DNA of 64,000 nt from Anniella stebbinsi (lineage: Eukaryota > Chordata > Lepidosauria > Squamata > Anniellidae): positions 117,020,533-117,084,532 of the forward strand of contig JARDYH010000001.1 in assembly GCA_029215795.1 (NCBI GenBank), read 5' to 3'. Below are positions 34,616-44,956 of the stretch, piece after piece (position 1 is the first letter of the stretch; the number at the start of each line of letters is the position of its first letter). Made by a program: the position numbers and the translations under genes. Below the pieces are notes generated by a model. That model worked only from the letters and a program-made list of their open reading frames with translations. It did not search any database and was not told the origin of the DNA.

Positions 34616-34776
34616 GGAATCAAGAGTTTAATCATACCACTGTAGTGAATTATGAGCTGATGTGATTTTGTAGAACCCTACCAACCTTTCTAATGCCTTT
34701 TGGAGAAGGGTCAGTAATCAGTAATTTTTCAGGGCAGATTCACAAAACTGCTTTCTCTCCAATTGGTGGTTGCTTC
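34616..34776 (+). repeat. Direct repeat unit, copy 2
   Basis: Matches 32286-32447 along about 160 bp (GGAATCAAGAGTTTAATCAT, GATGTGATTTTGTAGAACCC, TTCACAAAACTGCTTTCTCT) with point changes and small gaps. The sequence between the copies (32448-34615) holds a LINE remnant, a SINE head and an L2 tail, but no retroviral genes. Confidence 0.6.
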
Positions 34777-35443
34777 AAATGTTACTGGCAATAGCACAGG
34801 AGCAGCCCTGCCTGATCAGCTCCTCTGCCACTCAAGGTAACAGTTGTCTTGGGCCACAGACAGGGCTGGCCCAAGATACTTTGCTACTTGAGATGAACAG
34901 CAAAGACTGAAGAATCCCATAAGTGCCTCTCCCTAGGAGTATAAATGCACAATATCTGAAATCAACTGCCAAAGGCAGCTGCCTCACCCTGCCTGGGCAA
35001 CATTTGACTGATAGGTAGCATATGGCCATCCTGGCCTTTTTGTGACCTGTGCTGTTCCCCAAGCTTCTGCTACTGGTAGTAGCAAAAAAGGCTGCATTTT
35101 CTCTTTAAAACAAGGTACATTCCCCACAAACCTTTTTTTAAAGCAGGGGAGGACAAATTTAAGGGACCAGGTGGCCACTTCCCACACACCCCTGTGGGCT
35201 GCACACCTGCCACCACAGCCACACTGCCAAAATTTTACAGTGTGGTGGTAGCAGAAAAAACATAGAAGTTTGCTGCTGAATTTCAGTGCTGCAATGGAGA
35301 TTTAAATGGGACAGATTTTGTTTGAAACAAGCTGCTGCCACTCTGCTGAATTTTGTGGCTCCCCACATGCGTGTTGCTTGCCCATCTGAAATGGCAAATG
35401 TGGTGGGTTTTTTGCCGCTGCTGAATTGTTGCCAGTTCACCAG
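34777..35443. other. Intergenic DNA, no gene seen
   Basis: About 34860-34990 starts CAGGGCTGGCCCAAGATACT, which reads like a common dispersed squamate repeat. No coding exon found. Confidence 0.35.
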
Positions 35444-35773
35444 GGGTGCCTCTACAAGAGCGATTTAAAGCTCTTTCAAGGCGCATTGCAGATTTTAGCT
35501 CTACAAGAGTGGAGCGCAAATCGGGGGTTGAGGCGCTTTTTATCTCCGATTATGCACATTATTGAATGCACATTAAATAGCGACTTAAAATTTACCGCGG
35601 GAGTTAAAGCGCCTTATGGCCATGTAAACATGCGATTCTCCACATGTAAACAACTTTAAAGTGCGTTTCATACAGCCCGTAATGCACTTCACCGCCTCTT
35701 GTGAACAGGTATTAGGAGTAAATGCGCATAATCGGGCAACCGGGCGTCAAAGAGGGGACCTGTAGAGGGGACC
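35444..35773 (-). mobile_element. Harbinger-type MITE, copy 5
   Basis: Same family as 3502-3857, reverse orientation. Starts GGGTGCCTCTACAAGAGCG and ends GACCTGTAGAGGGGACC, where the last block AGAGGGGACCTGT is duplicated in tandem. The CpG-rich interior is more decayed than in the other copies. Confidence 0.65.
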
Positions 35774-35817
35774 TGGGTGTGATTTCAGCAGCGGGAAGGT
35801 CGGAAATTGGCCCTTGA

Positions 35818-35950
35818 ATAGGCTGACCATATGAAAAGGAGGACAGGGCTCATGTAACTTTAACTGTTGTAGAGAAAAGGGAATTTCAGCCGGTGTCATT
35901 TGTATGCAATTAGTTCCTGGTGAAATTCCCTCTTCATCACAACAGTCCAC
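35818..35950 (+). mobile_element. hAT-type MITE fragment (AAAAGGAGGACAGGG type)
   Basis: TAGGCTGACCATATGAAAAGGAGGACAGGG-type left end, then GGGAATTTCAGCCGGTGTCA and GGTGAAATTCCCTCTTCATC. The right terminus is missing. The same family occurs at 41570-41640, 44401-44437 and 50395-50685. Confidence 0.65.
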
Positions 35951-36186
35951 CACTCAGCTGAGCAGCAGGGGAATATTTGACGAGGGCAGCTTGAACACCC
36001 ATGTGGCCTGTGGGTTGCACATATGTGGTTTAGAGCTTACTTGGTAGATGGGATTCAAAGAACATCATCTTCACATTTTTGTCATAGAATCACCAAGGCA
36101 GGGGGGGCAGCTTTAAGGCTCTCTGCCCTTCAGGGAAGGGCAGAGCCTAGGAGGCTTTGTCTAGCCAGAGAGGGACAAAAGGACTT

Positions 36187-36310
36187 GAGTACATCTACAC
36201 TACTGCTTTATAGTGATATTGAAATGCACTGATAACTGTTGGGACACATTACACATTCTATATACCGTAGTGTTACTTCCTGCTTTTTATTCCACATTAT
36301 CCAAAATACT
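36187..36310 (+). repeat. MITE end (CTACACTACTGC type)
   Basis: Begins TACATCTACACTACTGCTTT, the same terminus as the palindromes at 17007 and 42170. The other end is not recognisable. Confidence 0.4.
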
Positions 36311-36348
36311 GCAACAAATGTCATTGTATGTCCTACGAGGTATAAATG

Positions 36349-36741
36349 TAGGGTGACCAACTGTCAGAATTTCCCCAGATTTGTGACCAACTGTTAGGAT
36401 TTTCCTGTTTTTGTTCTATCCTGGGTGCCAGGGGATTTTCTGTAATTTTCTATAATGTCCTGGAATTACATGCTTTCCCCTTTAAGGCCTCCGGTAGCAT
36501 GGCGGCAGGAGGGGGAATGATGCTTTTTTCTGGAGGTGCCTCATTCCCTGCTCCCACTGCTCAAATTGGGGCCTTAAAGGGGAAAGCGTGTCATTCCCAA
36601 AAATTATTTTAAAAAGACCCCGATCGGAGCAGTGTGGTGGTGGTGGGGAATGATGTACTTTCCGAAGACCCAGGGAAGCTGCTTTCCCACTCACCCCCAC
36701 TGGGTGTCCTCTTTTTTGGTTTCCCAAATATGGTCACCCTA
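36349..36741. mobile_element. hAT-type non-autonomous element, 393 bp
   Basis: Ends TAGGGTGACCAACTG and TATGGTCACCCTA are inverted. ATAAATG flanks it at 36342-36348 and 36742-36748 (7 bp visible). The interior contains an inverted pair CCTTTAAGGCCTCCGG / GGGGCCTTAAAGGGG and a GGAATGA-rich core. No coding capacity. Confidence 0.75.
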
Positions 36742-37023
36742 ATAAATGTGCAAGAGGGATATAACATCACCATGATGAGTTCATAATGATATGACACAAT
36801 GTGTTGATTTGGCCTCAGTCAGAGCATCTCATCTTTCTAATGCAACCTGTCGTGACATTGAAGTCAATAAGGAGGCCTCTTAGGAAAACACAATCTTTTA
36901 TTTTGCAAATGATCCCTTCTCCCCCTTTGTAAAGAGGTAAATCTTAGAAAGCGTTTTGCCCCAAGGCGTAATTAGCTAAGCAAACAAATCAGTTGATCCA
37001 TCCAAAAGGAAACGAGAGTCACT

Positions 37024-37356
37024 TCAAGACGAATTCACATCCAGCCTCTTCTGAGCAAGAAGTCTTTCCGAGCGCCGCCTTGTAAGCCCTTTGATCTGTG
37101 CGCGCTTCATTTTCCTATGGAAAATGGGATCTCTGAGTTGACTCCTGTCTCCGCCTTCTGAAGACGAAAGCTGGTCTTTATCAGCAAGGTTATGTACATC
37201 AGCCAATACATTTTCTAAAGGCGGAACTATGGGAACCTCGTCTCCTCCTGGCACAGACTGGTATGTCTCGAGTTCAAAATCTGATTCTGAATTAATGTCT
37301 GACATTCCTTCGCCCTGAGCAAGGGGGAAGGAATTATTCACAACACAACCTGTCAC
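37024..37356 (-). CDS. Unidentified 110-codon open frame
   Basis: A protein family was not recognised. The frame opens with an acidic, Ser/Glu-rich segment (MSDINSESDFELETY, then PPLENVLADVHNLADKDQLS) and closes with a strongly basic C-terminus (RKMKRAQIKGLTRRRSERL, then LAQKRLDVNSS). This bipolar layout with RRRSERL resembles tails of transposon- or retroelement-encoded proteins more than a vertebrate housekeeping protein. There is no SINE or LINE signature in the frame and no evident splice sites. It may be the end of a larger, otherwise lost element ORF. Treat it as a hypothetical, possibly mobile-element-derived frame. Confidence 0.3.
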   Translation of the reverse strand: MTGCVVNNSFPLAQGEGMSDINSESDFELETYQSVPGGDEVPIVPPLENVLADVHNLADKDQLSSSEGGDRSQLRDPIFHRKMKRAQIKGLTRRRSERLLAQKRLDVNSS

Positions 37357-40300
37357 TTGCCTGGCTAGGTTATCCTCTCATGCCCTGTGGATTCGTACTT
37401 ATGGTCAGGACAGGGACAACAGGATGTTCAAAAACTGGATGCCAGTGGCAGTGGTGAGGAGAGAAGTATAGAAAACAAAGATAACAGCTAAGGAATATCT
37501 TCTGGAAGTTATGGGTGATGAGCACGGTGTGTGGATAAACATCAGTCACACACTAATATGGTATATGTACAGGACAGGGTGCAATAAGCTAGCCTTGTAC
37601 TTTGTATTCACAGGGTACATAGAGGAGAAAAGGGTGAGGGATAGGTAGTGTGCATTCAGGAACATAATTTCAAATACAATTATTGCCTGATATGTGACTG
37701 CTGGTTGAAAGAAATTCTACCTCCCCTGGAGATAAGGATTAAATTCACATGACTGGGATGGGGAAGAGATTGCTGTCACAACTTCAATCTGGAATTAGAC
37801 AATAAAGTTGGCAAAGAGGTAACGCCACAAGGAGGGATAAAGCAATACGGAATGAAACAACATGAAGCAGCTATTTTTGGGGGGAAGGGGCAGAACAGCT
37901 ACTCAGAGTTTCCTGTCTTTCCTCCCAAATGCGTTTTTCTCCCAGAAACGATTCATTCAGTATATGTCCTGACGTTCATCCTAACATTCCACATAGTTTC
38001 TTGTTTCTGTGTCCTTGTAGCTATTCCACTCACTGTCCCTAGTGCTTTGCTCATTTCTTGAATTTCTTCCTTCCAATGGACATTCCATGTCATGAATTTC
38101 GTCATGTAACCAAATTTGTATTACACATCTACAGCACTTCATTGTTATCCACAACCTACAAAGAAAAATGAGCAGGAAGACCCAGATGAAGTGTGGGTGA
38201 ATAGCACCGAATTTCAAAAGCATCCTCAGTAGGTGAGACTGTACACTTCTGTACTGCTTCATGTTTTTTGGAGTATGAGTGAATGTATAAGAGCTTTAAC
38301 TATTCTCTTAAACTCAAGGCTTTTAAACTCATGTATTGGTTCCAAAGAGCAAAATATACTATAGAGATTTAGGGCAATTATTGTATTGTAGGCAACTCCA
38401 GACATATTCTATCTAGTCTGTACAAGAATGCCACCCAGAAGCTCTAGAGACTTATTAATTCTTTGAGAATTCATGTTCTTTTTGTACTCTGCAGAGGAGC
38501 TCAATCCTGCCTTGTGTTTATGTATAGCATAAACTATGGGCAAATGGCCAAATCTAGTTCTTGTGGACACCCAATACACAACATTCTTGTGAATGGGTTT
38601 TGTTATCCTCAGGTCTCATATGAGCTATATAGTAGGTGGAAAAGTGTAGTTTTCTCTTCCCAAATATGATGCAGACTCTCTGATATCGTGGTGGCGGTTA
38701 AACAAGCATCATGATTTTCTTGATGTGTGCTGCTTGCAGCAACCAATCTTTGCATCATTAGATTTTGCAATAATTGGTTTATATGGCTTCCTTTCCAACA
38801 AGAAAAGCAATTTTCCTAACATCACAGTTTATGTAAGTGTGCTATTAGTCATATGCCCCAGCCAGTATATTTGACTTGTTTGTTGTCTAATGTTTCAGGT
38901 GAAGACTCTTCAAGATTTATTTTGTAATTTTCAGCATGCCAATGTAAAACATATAGTTTTTGCCTACCTTTCACCATCAGGTTAGAATAAATTGGTTCTT
39001 GATGCAAAATGGATGTCAAGTGTTGAAACTTTCTCATGACTGATGAGCCAGGGGCTAGATATACCACCACTTTTTTTAAAAAATATCACTTTTCTGCCTA
39101 GGATGTGCATTCCATATATTATTATGGATTTTGCTTCTTCATTTGTCCTCTGAGCACCCTTGAAATGAAATCTTTCATGCCAATATTCACAATATTGAAT
39201 ATTGTGGCATAGCAGAATACAAAAATAGTTATTCATTATACGCGATCACTATTCACTTAGTTTTCCCCACAAAAGATCAATAATAAACAAAGCAGCTAGC
39301 CCATAGTGAGGACAAGACTATAACAAAAGCATGAGAAAGGACCAGCTTGTAATGACAAACACAAAGGCAGGGAGATAATAGTCTAAACAGAAAATCATCT
39401 CCTTGGCTCATTCTAACTTTTCCTCTTTATTGGGTAGAGGAAGTGGTATTCATTCAGGATATAGCTTCTTTGTTGCCAGCTTCACTCCTGCAGCCACTGT
39501 TACGGTCACAGCTGGAAATGGGTATGAGACATATCTTCCACACGGTTTTGACCTAGTGAAGAATAACTTGTTCTCCTAATCCACATACATTTGCTATAGG
39601 TGCATAATGCATTTTTCTTGGTGGTCCATTTCAAAACATCCACTTTATCAATAGTTGTCCCCATAGTTAAGAGAAGACAAGGGAAAGCATGGATGCTTCT
39701 GGCATAATGTCTTCAACAGCTGAGAATCAGTGCAATGAAATGGGGAGTGTCAGACTAGGACTCTTCTCAGCTAGCTGCTGTCTCTTAGAGTGTCTCTACA
39801 TTAAGGGGAAATTGCACTGCTTACCCACGGCTTTGCGTTTCCTTTTTTGGTGTGATTGTTATGGGCTGCATTACACAGAGGACAGAGGCGACCATGTGCT
39901 TTGAATTGAATACTTCCTCTCCCTTCACTTCTATCGAGACCGCAATCTAGTAGCAGAGGATCCCACTTTTCCCCAGATATTACCACATTAGATTTCCAGA
40001 GGATACTGCAGGAGATGTCCTGGTTGTTGATGATGTCATGTAATGGACCCGAAAACTTCAGTGAGTGGCTAATTATAAGCATGCAACAAATCACTTGCTT
40101 AGAGGAGCCCTTAGCCTTACAGGGTTGTTATGATGATAAAGTAGGAGAGGGATAAACTCCTTCGAGGAAGGGCAAGATTAAAAGACAATAAATAAATAAA
40201 GCAATCTTATGTTTTATATATCTTATGCTTATATACAGCACTCTTGAGTTCAATGGCACTTACTGCCAAGTAGGTTTGTATAAGATTGCAGCTGAAGTTT

Positions 40301-40580
40301 CCTTTGTTACTCATTGGTAAGACTAACTGATATTATCTGCAGCAGAAAAGGATAAGGTTGTATTTTAATAGTTATATACACTTGCTTGTTTTGTGTTGTG
40401 AAGAGGTTTGTTGCTAGATGGCCCCAGTAGAAAGGAGGAAAAAGACAGGGAGAGAAAGAAAGGGAGAAAAGAGGAAGTGAGGAAAAATAAAGAGATAGAA
40501 AAGGTTTTAGAAATAAAATGAAGTTTTGTTTACATCCAAACCTTGTTTCTGAGTGCTCCTTACTGAGAAGGAAATACAAA
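37357..40580. other. Gene-poor stretch, mostly unassigned
   Basis: No host exon recognised. 40115-40200 is the 3' part of a tRNA-derived SINE (CTTACAGGGTTGTTATGATG ... AATAAATAAATAAA). 40228-40290 is a piece of the AATCC-type palindromic repeat. 40430-40580 is purine-rich with AAATAAAATGAAG and may be the end of a long terminal repeat preceding the putative primer-binding site. Confidence 0.35.
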
Positions 40581-40586
40581 ACAATT

Positions 40587-40604
40587 TGGCAACGTAGATG
40601 GGAT
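40587..40604 (+). other. Possible Gypsy primer-binding site
   Basis: TGGCAACGTAGATGGGAT follows a sequence ending in ACA, in the place and style of a tRNA primer-binding site after a 5' LTR. The Gypsy gag start lies downstream once the hAT-type insertion is removed. No matching downstream LTR was found, so the call is weak. Confidence 0.3.
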
Positions 40605-41569
40605 CCTGAGAGCTTGCTTGCCAGTTTTACTCTTGGCTTTGCCTGGAGTTGCTATTGGCCTTTACCATTACACCATTAAAGGTACAGTGCCTCCCTTTGT
40701 GCTACTTATCCTAGGGTGACCATATTTTGGAAACCAAAAAGGAGGACAACATGGCCGCCCCTCCAAGGGGGCGTGCCCACCCAAACATGGCCTTGGTCAC
40801 ACGTCTGATTTCACAGCACATAATTAAACAAACTTGTACTACATAACATCTTAATGTTAAAATCACTGAAATAAAGAACAAGTGAGACATTCAAAGACAT
40901 TTGTAGCTTTTGCTGTACTTTGAAGCTTTTGCCATACTCTGTGTGATACAGTCTCCCCTTCCCTCAGGTATCTTTTTTGACTACAAATCCTTCACTGGAT
41001 GACCATAGTCTCAACTTCCCTAACATTTTACACTCTTTCCCCATCACCTTTCTCAAATCCATACTTACAGATTCAGCATACTGCTACCACTGAATAAGTG
41101 TAGAAAAACCGAGTACAACAAACTAGCATTCAGAAAGAATATAAAATACTATCCCCCTGCAAACAAAAGCCATGGAACAAAATGGACTAACAGCTTCCCT
41201 CCTTTTATCCAAATATCTCCTGAATTTACACTGCCTCAGTGTGCAGAGAACAGAGATTCCAATCAGGGACCCAAAGAAAACTGGCCAAAAACACCTCAGA
41301 AACAGGTCCCATTGATTTCAATGAAGCTTACTCCCAGATAAATGAATATAGGATTGCAGCCACTTAACATCTGTGCATCTTTCTCTAGCAAGTGCAAGCC
41401 CCTTCTGTCAAGGACAACTGTGCACTCACAGAACCTGGCCTCATGGATCATGCAACCCGCAGGTGCTCTCCAGAAAGATGCTTTCAGAGCCTAGGAGATC
41501 CAGACACATTCAGACAAGACACACTATGCACTCACGTATTATCTTGCTGGGACAGAACAATTCCCAGAA

Positions 41570-41640
41570 TGACCAGATACAAAAGAGAACAGGGCTCCTG
41601 CAACTTTAATTGTTGTGATGAAGAGGGAATTTCACCAGGT
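41570..41640 (-). mobile_element. hAT-type MITE fragment nested in the 3.2-kb element
   Basis: GAATGACCAGATACAAAAGA, GAACAGGGCTCCTGCAACTT and GATGAAGAGGGAATTTCACC match the right half of the family at 50395-50685. Confidence 0.55.
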
Positions 41641-42169
41641 TGGGGGGAGGGAGGAATCCACAAAGCCACACTATAAAATAATCATAATCACAATCTCAAA
41701 GCCATACAGAAAAGAAATGTCTGGAACCGAGCTGAAAGTTGTGAGTACATATATCCCTTCGCATGTAGTATAATCATCATCATCACCTGCATCAGCACAG
41801 AAGCAGTTTTGGAGCCACATTTTTTTTAAAAAAATCATCATCATCCACACACACCTCACACACGGTCACCAAAGGCAATAAAAAATAAAATCTACATACC
41901 CCTGCATACCCACCCAAAGTGGGGGGAAACCCCACCCTTCCCCAAGACAATTTTTTAAAAAACTCCCCACACACACTTAACCGGGGGGGGGGGGAGAATA
42001 AAAATCCACCCCACACTCATCCAAGGCAAAATAATCATAATCATAATCATAATGGCTAAAAATAGAATACAAATCCACCACACACCAACTTACTCACCCA
42101 TGGCAAAACTGATAATAGTTTTTAAACTCACCCAAGGCAACCCACTCTCTACACACATTCACCCAATTA

Positions 42170-42321
42170 AGAGTCTATCTACACTACTGCTATAAAACAG
42201 TTTTAAATGGTTTAAAATGGTTTATAACAGTTTTGAGAACTGTTGGGTCCCAGGACACGCTCCACAGACAGTTTTCAAAACGTTTCCAAAGTGTTTTATC
42301 CTGCGTGTGTAGATAGGCTCT
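42170..42321. repeat. Palindromic MITE (CTATCTACACTACTGC type)
   Basis: AGAGTCTATCTACACTACTG at the left, GTGTGTAGATAGGCTCT at the right, with a TAAAACAG / GTTTTA-rich core. It is a longer relative of the palindrome at 17007-17130. Confidence 0.65.
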
Positions 42322-43254
42322 AATTCATCAAAATCAGTACCCAAAGAATGGATAGAAAATCAGTAACAACTTATTTCATCATTGCAGCCAGAGATAAAAT
42401 CCAATCTACCCCCCAACACCCCACTAGACTTAGATTGCAGCTAGAGACAGTTCATTTGGCCTGCACTACTTTAACACACACACACCACACACACAGGCAC
42501 ACACAGGAGCAGCAATTCCCAGGTGGGCGCAGAGCAGAGGAACGTGCCAGTCCTTCTATTTTAAAAAGGGGGGAGATTAAGTTGAGGTAGCGCACTAGGT
42601 TAAAAAAGTCAGTTGAAGCCAAACCGTATTACCTGGTGGTTGGAGGGGATGAGGCACCCTCAGTGTAAAGCCCCTCTCTCTCTAGGTCTAGGGAGCGGGA
42701 AAATAAAATACCATCAGCCGCCTCAGCAGCCCCACTGGCCAGGCCCTGGCTAAGCAAACAGGGAGGGACCACGTCGGCCCAGGTGGAAGCGAACCCAGGC
42801 AGCGGCTGCAGCCGTAATAACTCACATGCTGGCTGGAGGCCCGAGCGCCGGGAAGAAGCCCGAGCAGCGGCTGAATCAAGGCGCAGCTGTGGAAGACGAG
42901 GAGGAGGACGGGGCAGGTGGCGCTGGCTGGAGGCCCAGGCGGGAGCAAGTTTGGGCGAGCCACATGCAGTGCACGCGGAGGCTGAAAACGGAGGGGAGCT
43001 GAACAAAGAGCAACCAAATCGCCATGTGCTCATAAAAATGGGGAGGAGGCGCCCTAACTGGCCCAGGCAGGTGCAAGGTGAGCCACAAGCACCGCCGCTG
43101 CTTTACCTCCTCCGCTGCCGCTTCTCTCTTCATGCCCCACTGCTTCAGCGTCCTCCTCTGCTGCTTCTCCACCACCAATTCTCCGCTGCTGCTGCCACCG
43201 CCACCGGTTCTCTTCCTCGGGTCTTCTCTTCCTCGGGTCTTCTCTTCCTCGGGT

Positions 43255-43425
43255 CTCCTCCTCCTCCTCCTCCTCCTCCTCCATCCGTCCGTCTTCTCCT
43301 CCTCCTCCGTCTGTCTTCTTCTCCTCCTCTGTCTGTCTTCTTCTCTTCCTCCGTCTGTCTTCTTCTTCTTCTTCTTCTTCTTCTCCTCCTCCTCCTCCTC
43401 CTCCTCTGCCGTTGCCGCTCTCATC
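43255..43425. repeat. Polypyrimidine tract (CTC/CTT)n
   Basis: About 170 bp of almost pure pyrimidine on the plus strand: CTCCTCCTCCTCCTCCTCC, then CTTCTTCTTCTTCTTC-type runs with occasional TCTGTC. Intramolecular triplex formation is plausible for such mirror-like tracts. Confidence 0.85.
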
Positions 43426-43489
43426 GCAGCAGCCCGGGCCCTGCTGCTGCTTCTGCTGTAAAAAGCCCCTGATCGGCCCGGGGAAGGGG

Positions 43490-43790
43490 CTAGAACGACG
43501 CGCACCCGGAAGTGCGGGTGTGCGTCGTTCCAGCCTCTTCCCCGGCCGATCTGGGCCTTGTTCTTGGCAGGCCCGGATGGGGGGGGAGGCCGGAACCACG
43601 CGCACCCGGAAGTGCGGGTGTGCGTCGTTCCAGCCTCTTCCCCGGCCGATCTGGGCCTTGTTCTTGGCAGGCCTGGATGGGGGGGGGGGGGAGGCTGGAA
43701 CGATGCGCACCCGGAAGTGCGGGTGTGCGTCGTTCCAGCCTCTTCCCCGGCCGATCTGGGCCTTGTTCTTGGCCAGCGCAACCGCGCTAG
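43490..43790. repeat. Three tandem GC-rich hairpin units
   Basis: Units of about 100-105 bp, with GCGCACCCGGAAGTGCGGGT starting near 43500, 43600 and 43705. Each is a dyad (GAACGACGCGCAC... / ...GTGTGCGTCGTTC) followed by CGGCCGATCTGGGCCTTGTT. The units differ mainly in poly-G length. Confidence 0.8.
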
Positions 43791-43993
43791 CCAAGAACAA
43801 GGCCCAGATGGCATGGGAGAGGCCCAATTTTTCCGGACTTTGGGGGATATTTTAAAATCCCCCCCCCCCGGACTCAAATTTGGCCCCTTTTCCCTGACAT
43901 GTCCGGGGGGATCCGGACATCTGGTCACTCTAACTTATCCAGTTCCAATTTCTTCAAGTGATTGAGTTCGTGCCTTTCTAGAAATTTGTCACC

Positions 43994-44400
43994 ATGTTAC
44001 AGATTCCACCTCCACCATTCTTCCAGCCTACTCCTGGTGACCCACCACTTCCATGGGAGCAACAGAAGTCATATTTCAGTACTTATGTCCTGGCAATAAA
44101 CAGTAGTGCCCTTACATCAGAAAAGAAGAAATCTCTCCTTTTACATTGTCTAGGCCCTGAAGGCCAAAGGATCTTCTGAGATCTACCTCTAGTCCCTGAT
44201 TTGCTACCAGACACTACTCCCTATGATGCTGTCATGACAGCCCTGGATGACCATTGTCGATCTCAGTTACCTCAAGAGCCCATTGACAAATATGTAGCTG
44301 TTTTACATGCGTTGACTGCTACTTGCACTTTTGCAATCTTTGCAGAGATGATTAGGGATTAAGCTGTCATGAAAACAAACAATCCCAAAATCCATGAAAA
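43994..44400 (+). pseudogene. Ty3/Gypsy gag, N-terminal part (broken)
   Basis: A decayed capsid-type Gag of a Ty3/Gypsy retrotransposon, which would form the particle that packages element RNA. From ATG at 43994 it reads MLQIPPPPFFQPTPGDPPLP, WEQQKSYFSTYVLAINSS, then KKKSLLLHCLGPEGQRIF, a set typical of vertebrate Gypsy gags. A stop at 44177-44179 is followed by recognisable DAVMTALDDH, PIDKYVAVLHALTATC and NNPKIHE with a second stop. The frame is then cut at 44400 by an hAT-type MITE and resumes at about 50690. Inactive. Confidence 0.75.
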
Positions 44401-44437
44401 TAGGGTGATCATATGAAAAGGAGGATAGGGCTCCTGT
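44401..44437 (+). mobile_element. hAT-type MITE, left end split by later insertions
   Basis: TAGGGTGATCATATGAAAAG plus GAGGATAGGGCTCCTGT is the left terminus of the MITE whose remaining part resumes at about 50395 (CTCTGTATCTTTAACAGTTG). Gag coding stops immediately before it and restarts after the partner terminus at 50685. Confidence 0.65.
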
Positions 44438-44956
44438 GACCTCCATCACACCTAATCCCCCCCCCCCCCCGGTTTGCCTCCACATTTTTATTATCTCTGA
44501 GGCAAAAGGTCCCTTATGGGCATTATCTTTTCAACCTATGAAGACAAAGGAAATAAACGATATCCAAAATCCATACACAAAGACTATCTTTACAATTTGG
44601 AAAAAGTGGAAATCTAAGTTGTCTCCAGTGTGGTCCCCCCTTACCCCAATACAATCATATCCGGGTAAGCTTGATGCTTGATTTTCACTAAAATCTCTGA
44701 ATGGGGAAAAAGGATATTTCCAATTTATTTATTTATTTATTTATTGCATTTTTATACCGCCTCATAGCCGAAGCTCTCTGGGCGGTTCATAAAAATTAAA
44801 ACCATGAAATCATTTTAAGATATATAAAACAAGGCACAATCTAAAAACACAGAATAACATACAATATAAAAACACAACCAGAATAAAACCAAGCAGCAGG
44901 AATTAATACAGATTAAAATACAAATTTAAAACAGCAAGGATTAAAATTGAGTTAAT

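Larger units (their letters stand above)
40712..43932. mobile_element. 3.2-kb hAT-type non-autonomous element
   Basis: Inverted ends TAGGGTGACCATATTTTGGA and GATCCGGACATCTGGTCACTCTA-like (right end complement TAGAGTGACCAGATGTCCGG). A perfect 8-bp duplication ACTTATCC lies at 40704-40711 and 43933-43940. The interior holds a nested MITE (about 41570-41640), a palindromic MITE (42170-42321), a CpG-rich block (42650-43250), a ~170-bp polypyrimidine run (43255-43425) and three tandem hairpin units (43490-43790). It encodes no transposase; the long low-complexity frames are repeats read through. It lies in the leader of the Gypsy element. Confidence 0.82.

Noticed and set aside
32286..34776. Endogenous retrovirus with paired LTRs
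   Set aside because: The repeats lack TG...CA ends, and no gag/pol/env or primer-binding site lies between them.
42783..43928. Long open frames on both strands (up to 350 codons) in the 3.2-kb element
   Set aside because: Low-complexity translations of the polypyrimidine tract and the tandem GC hairpins; no domains.
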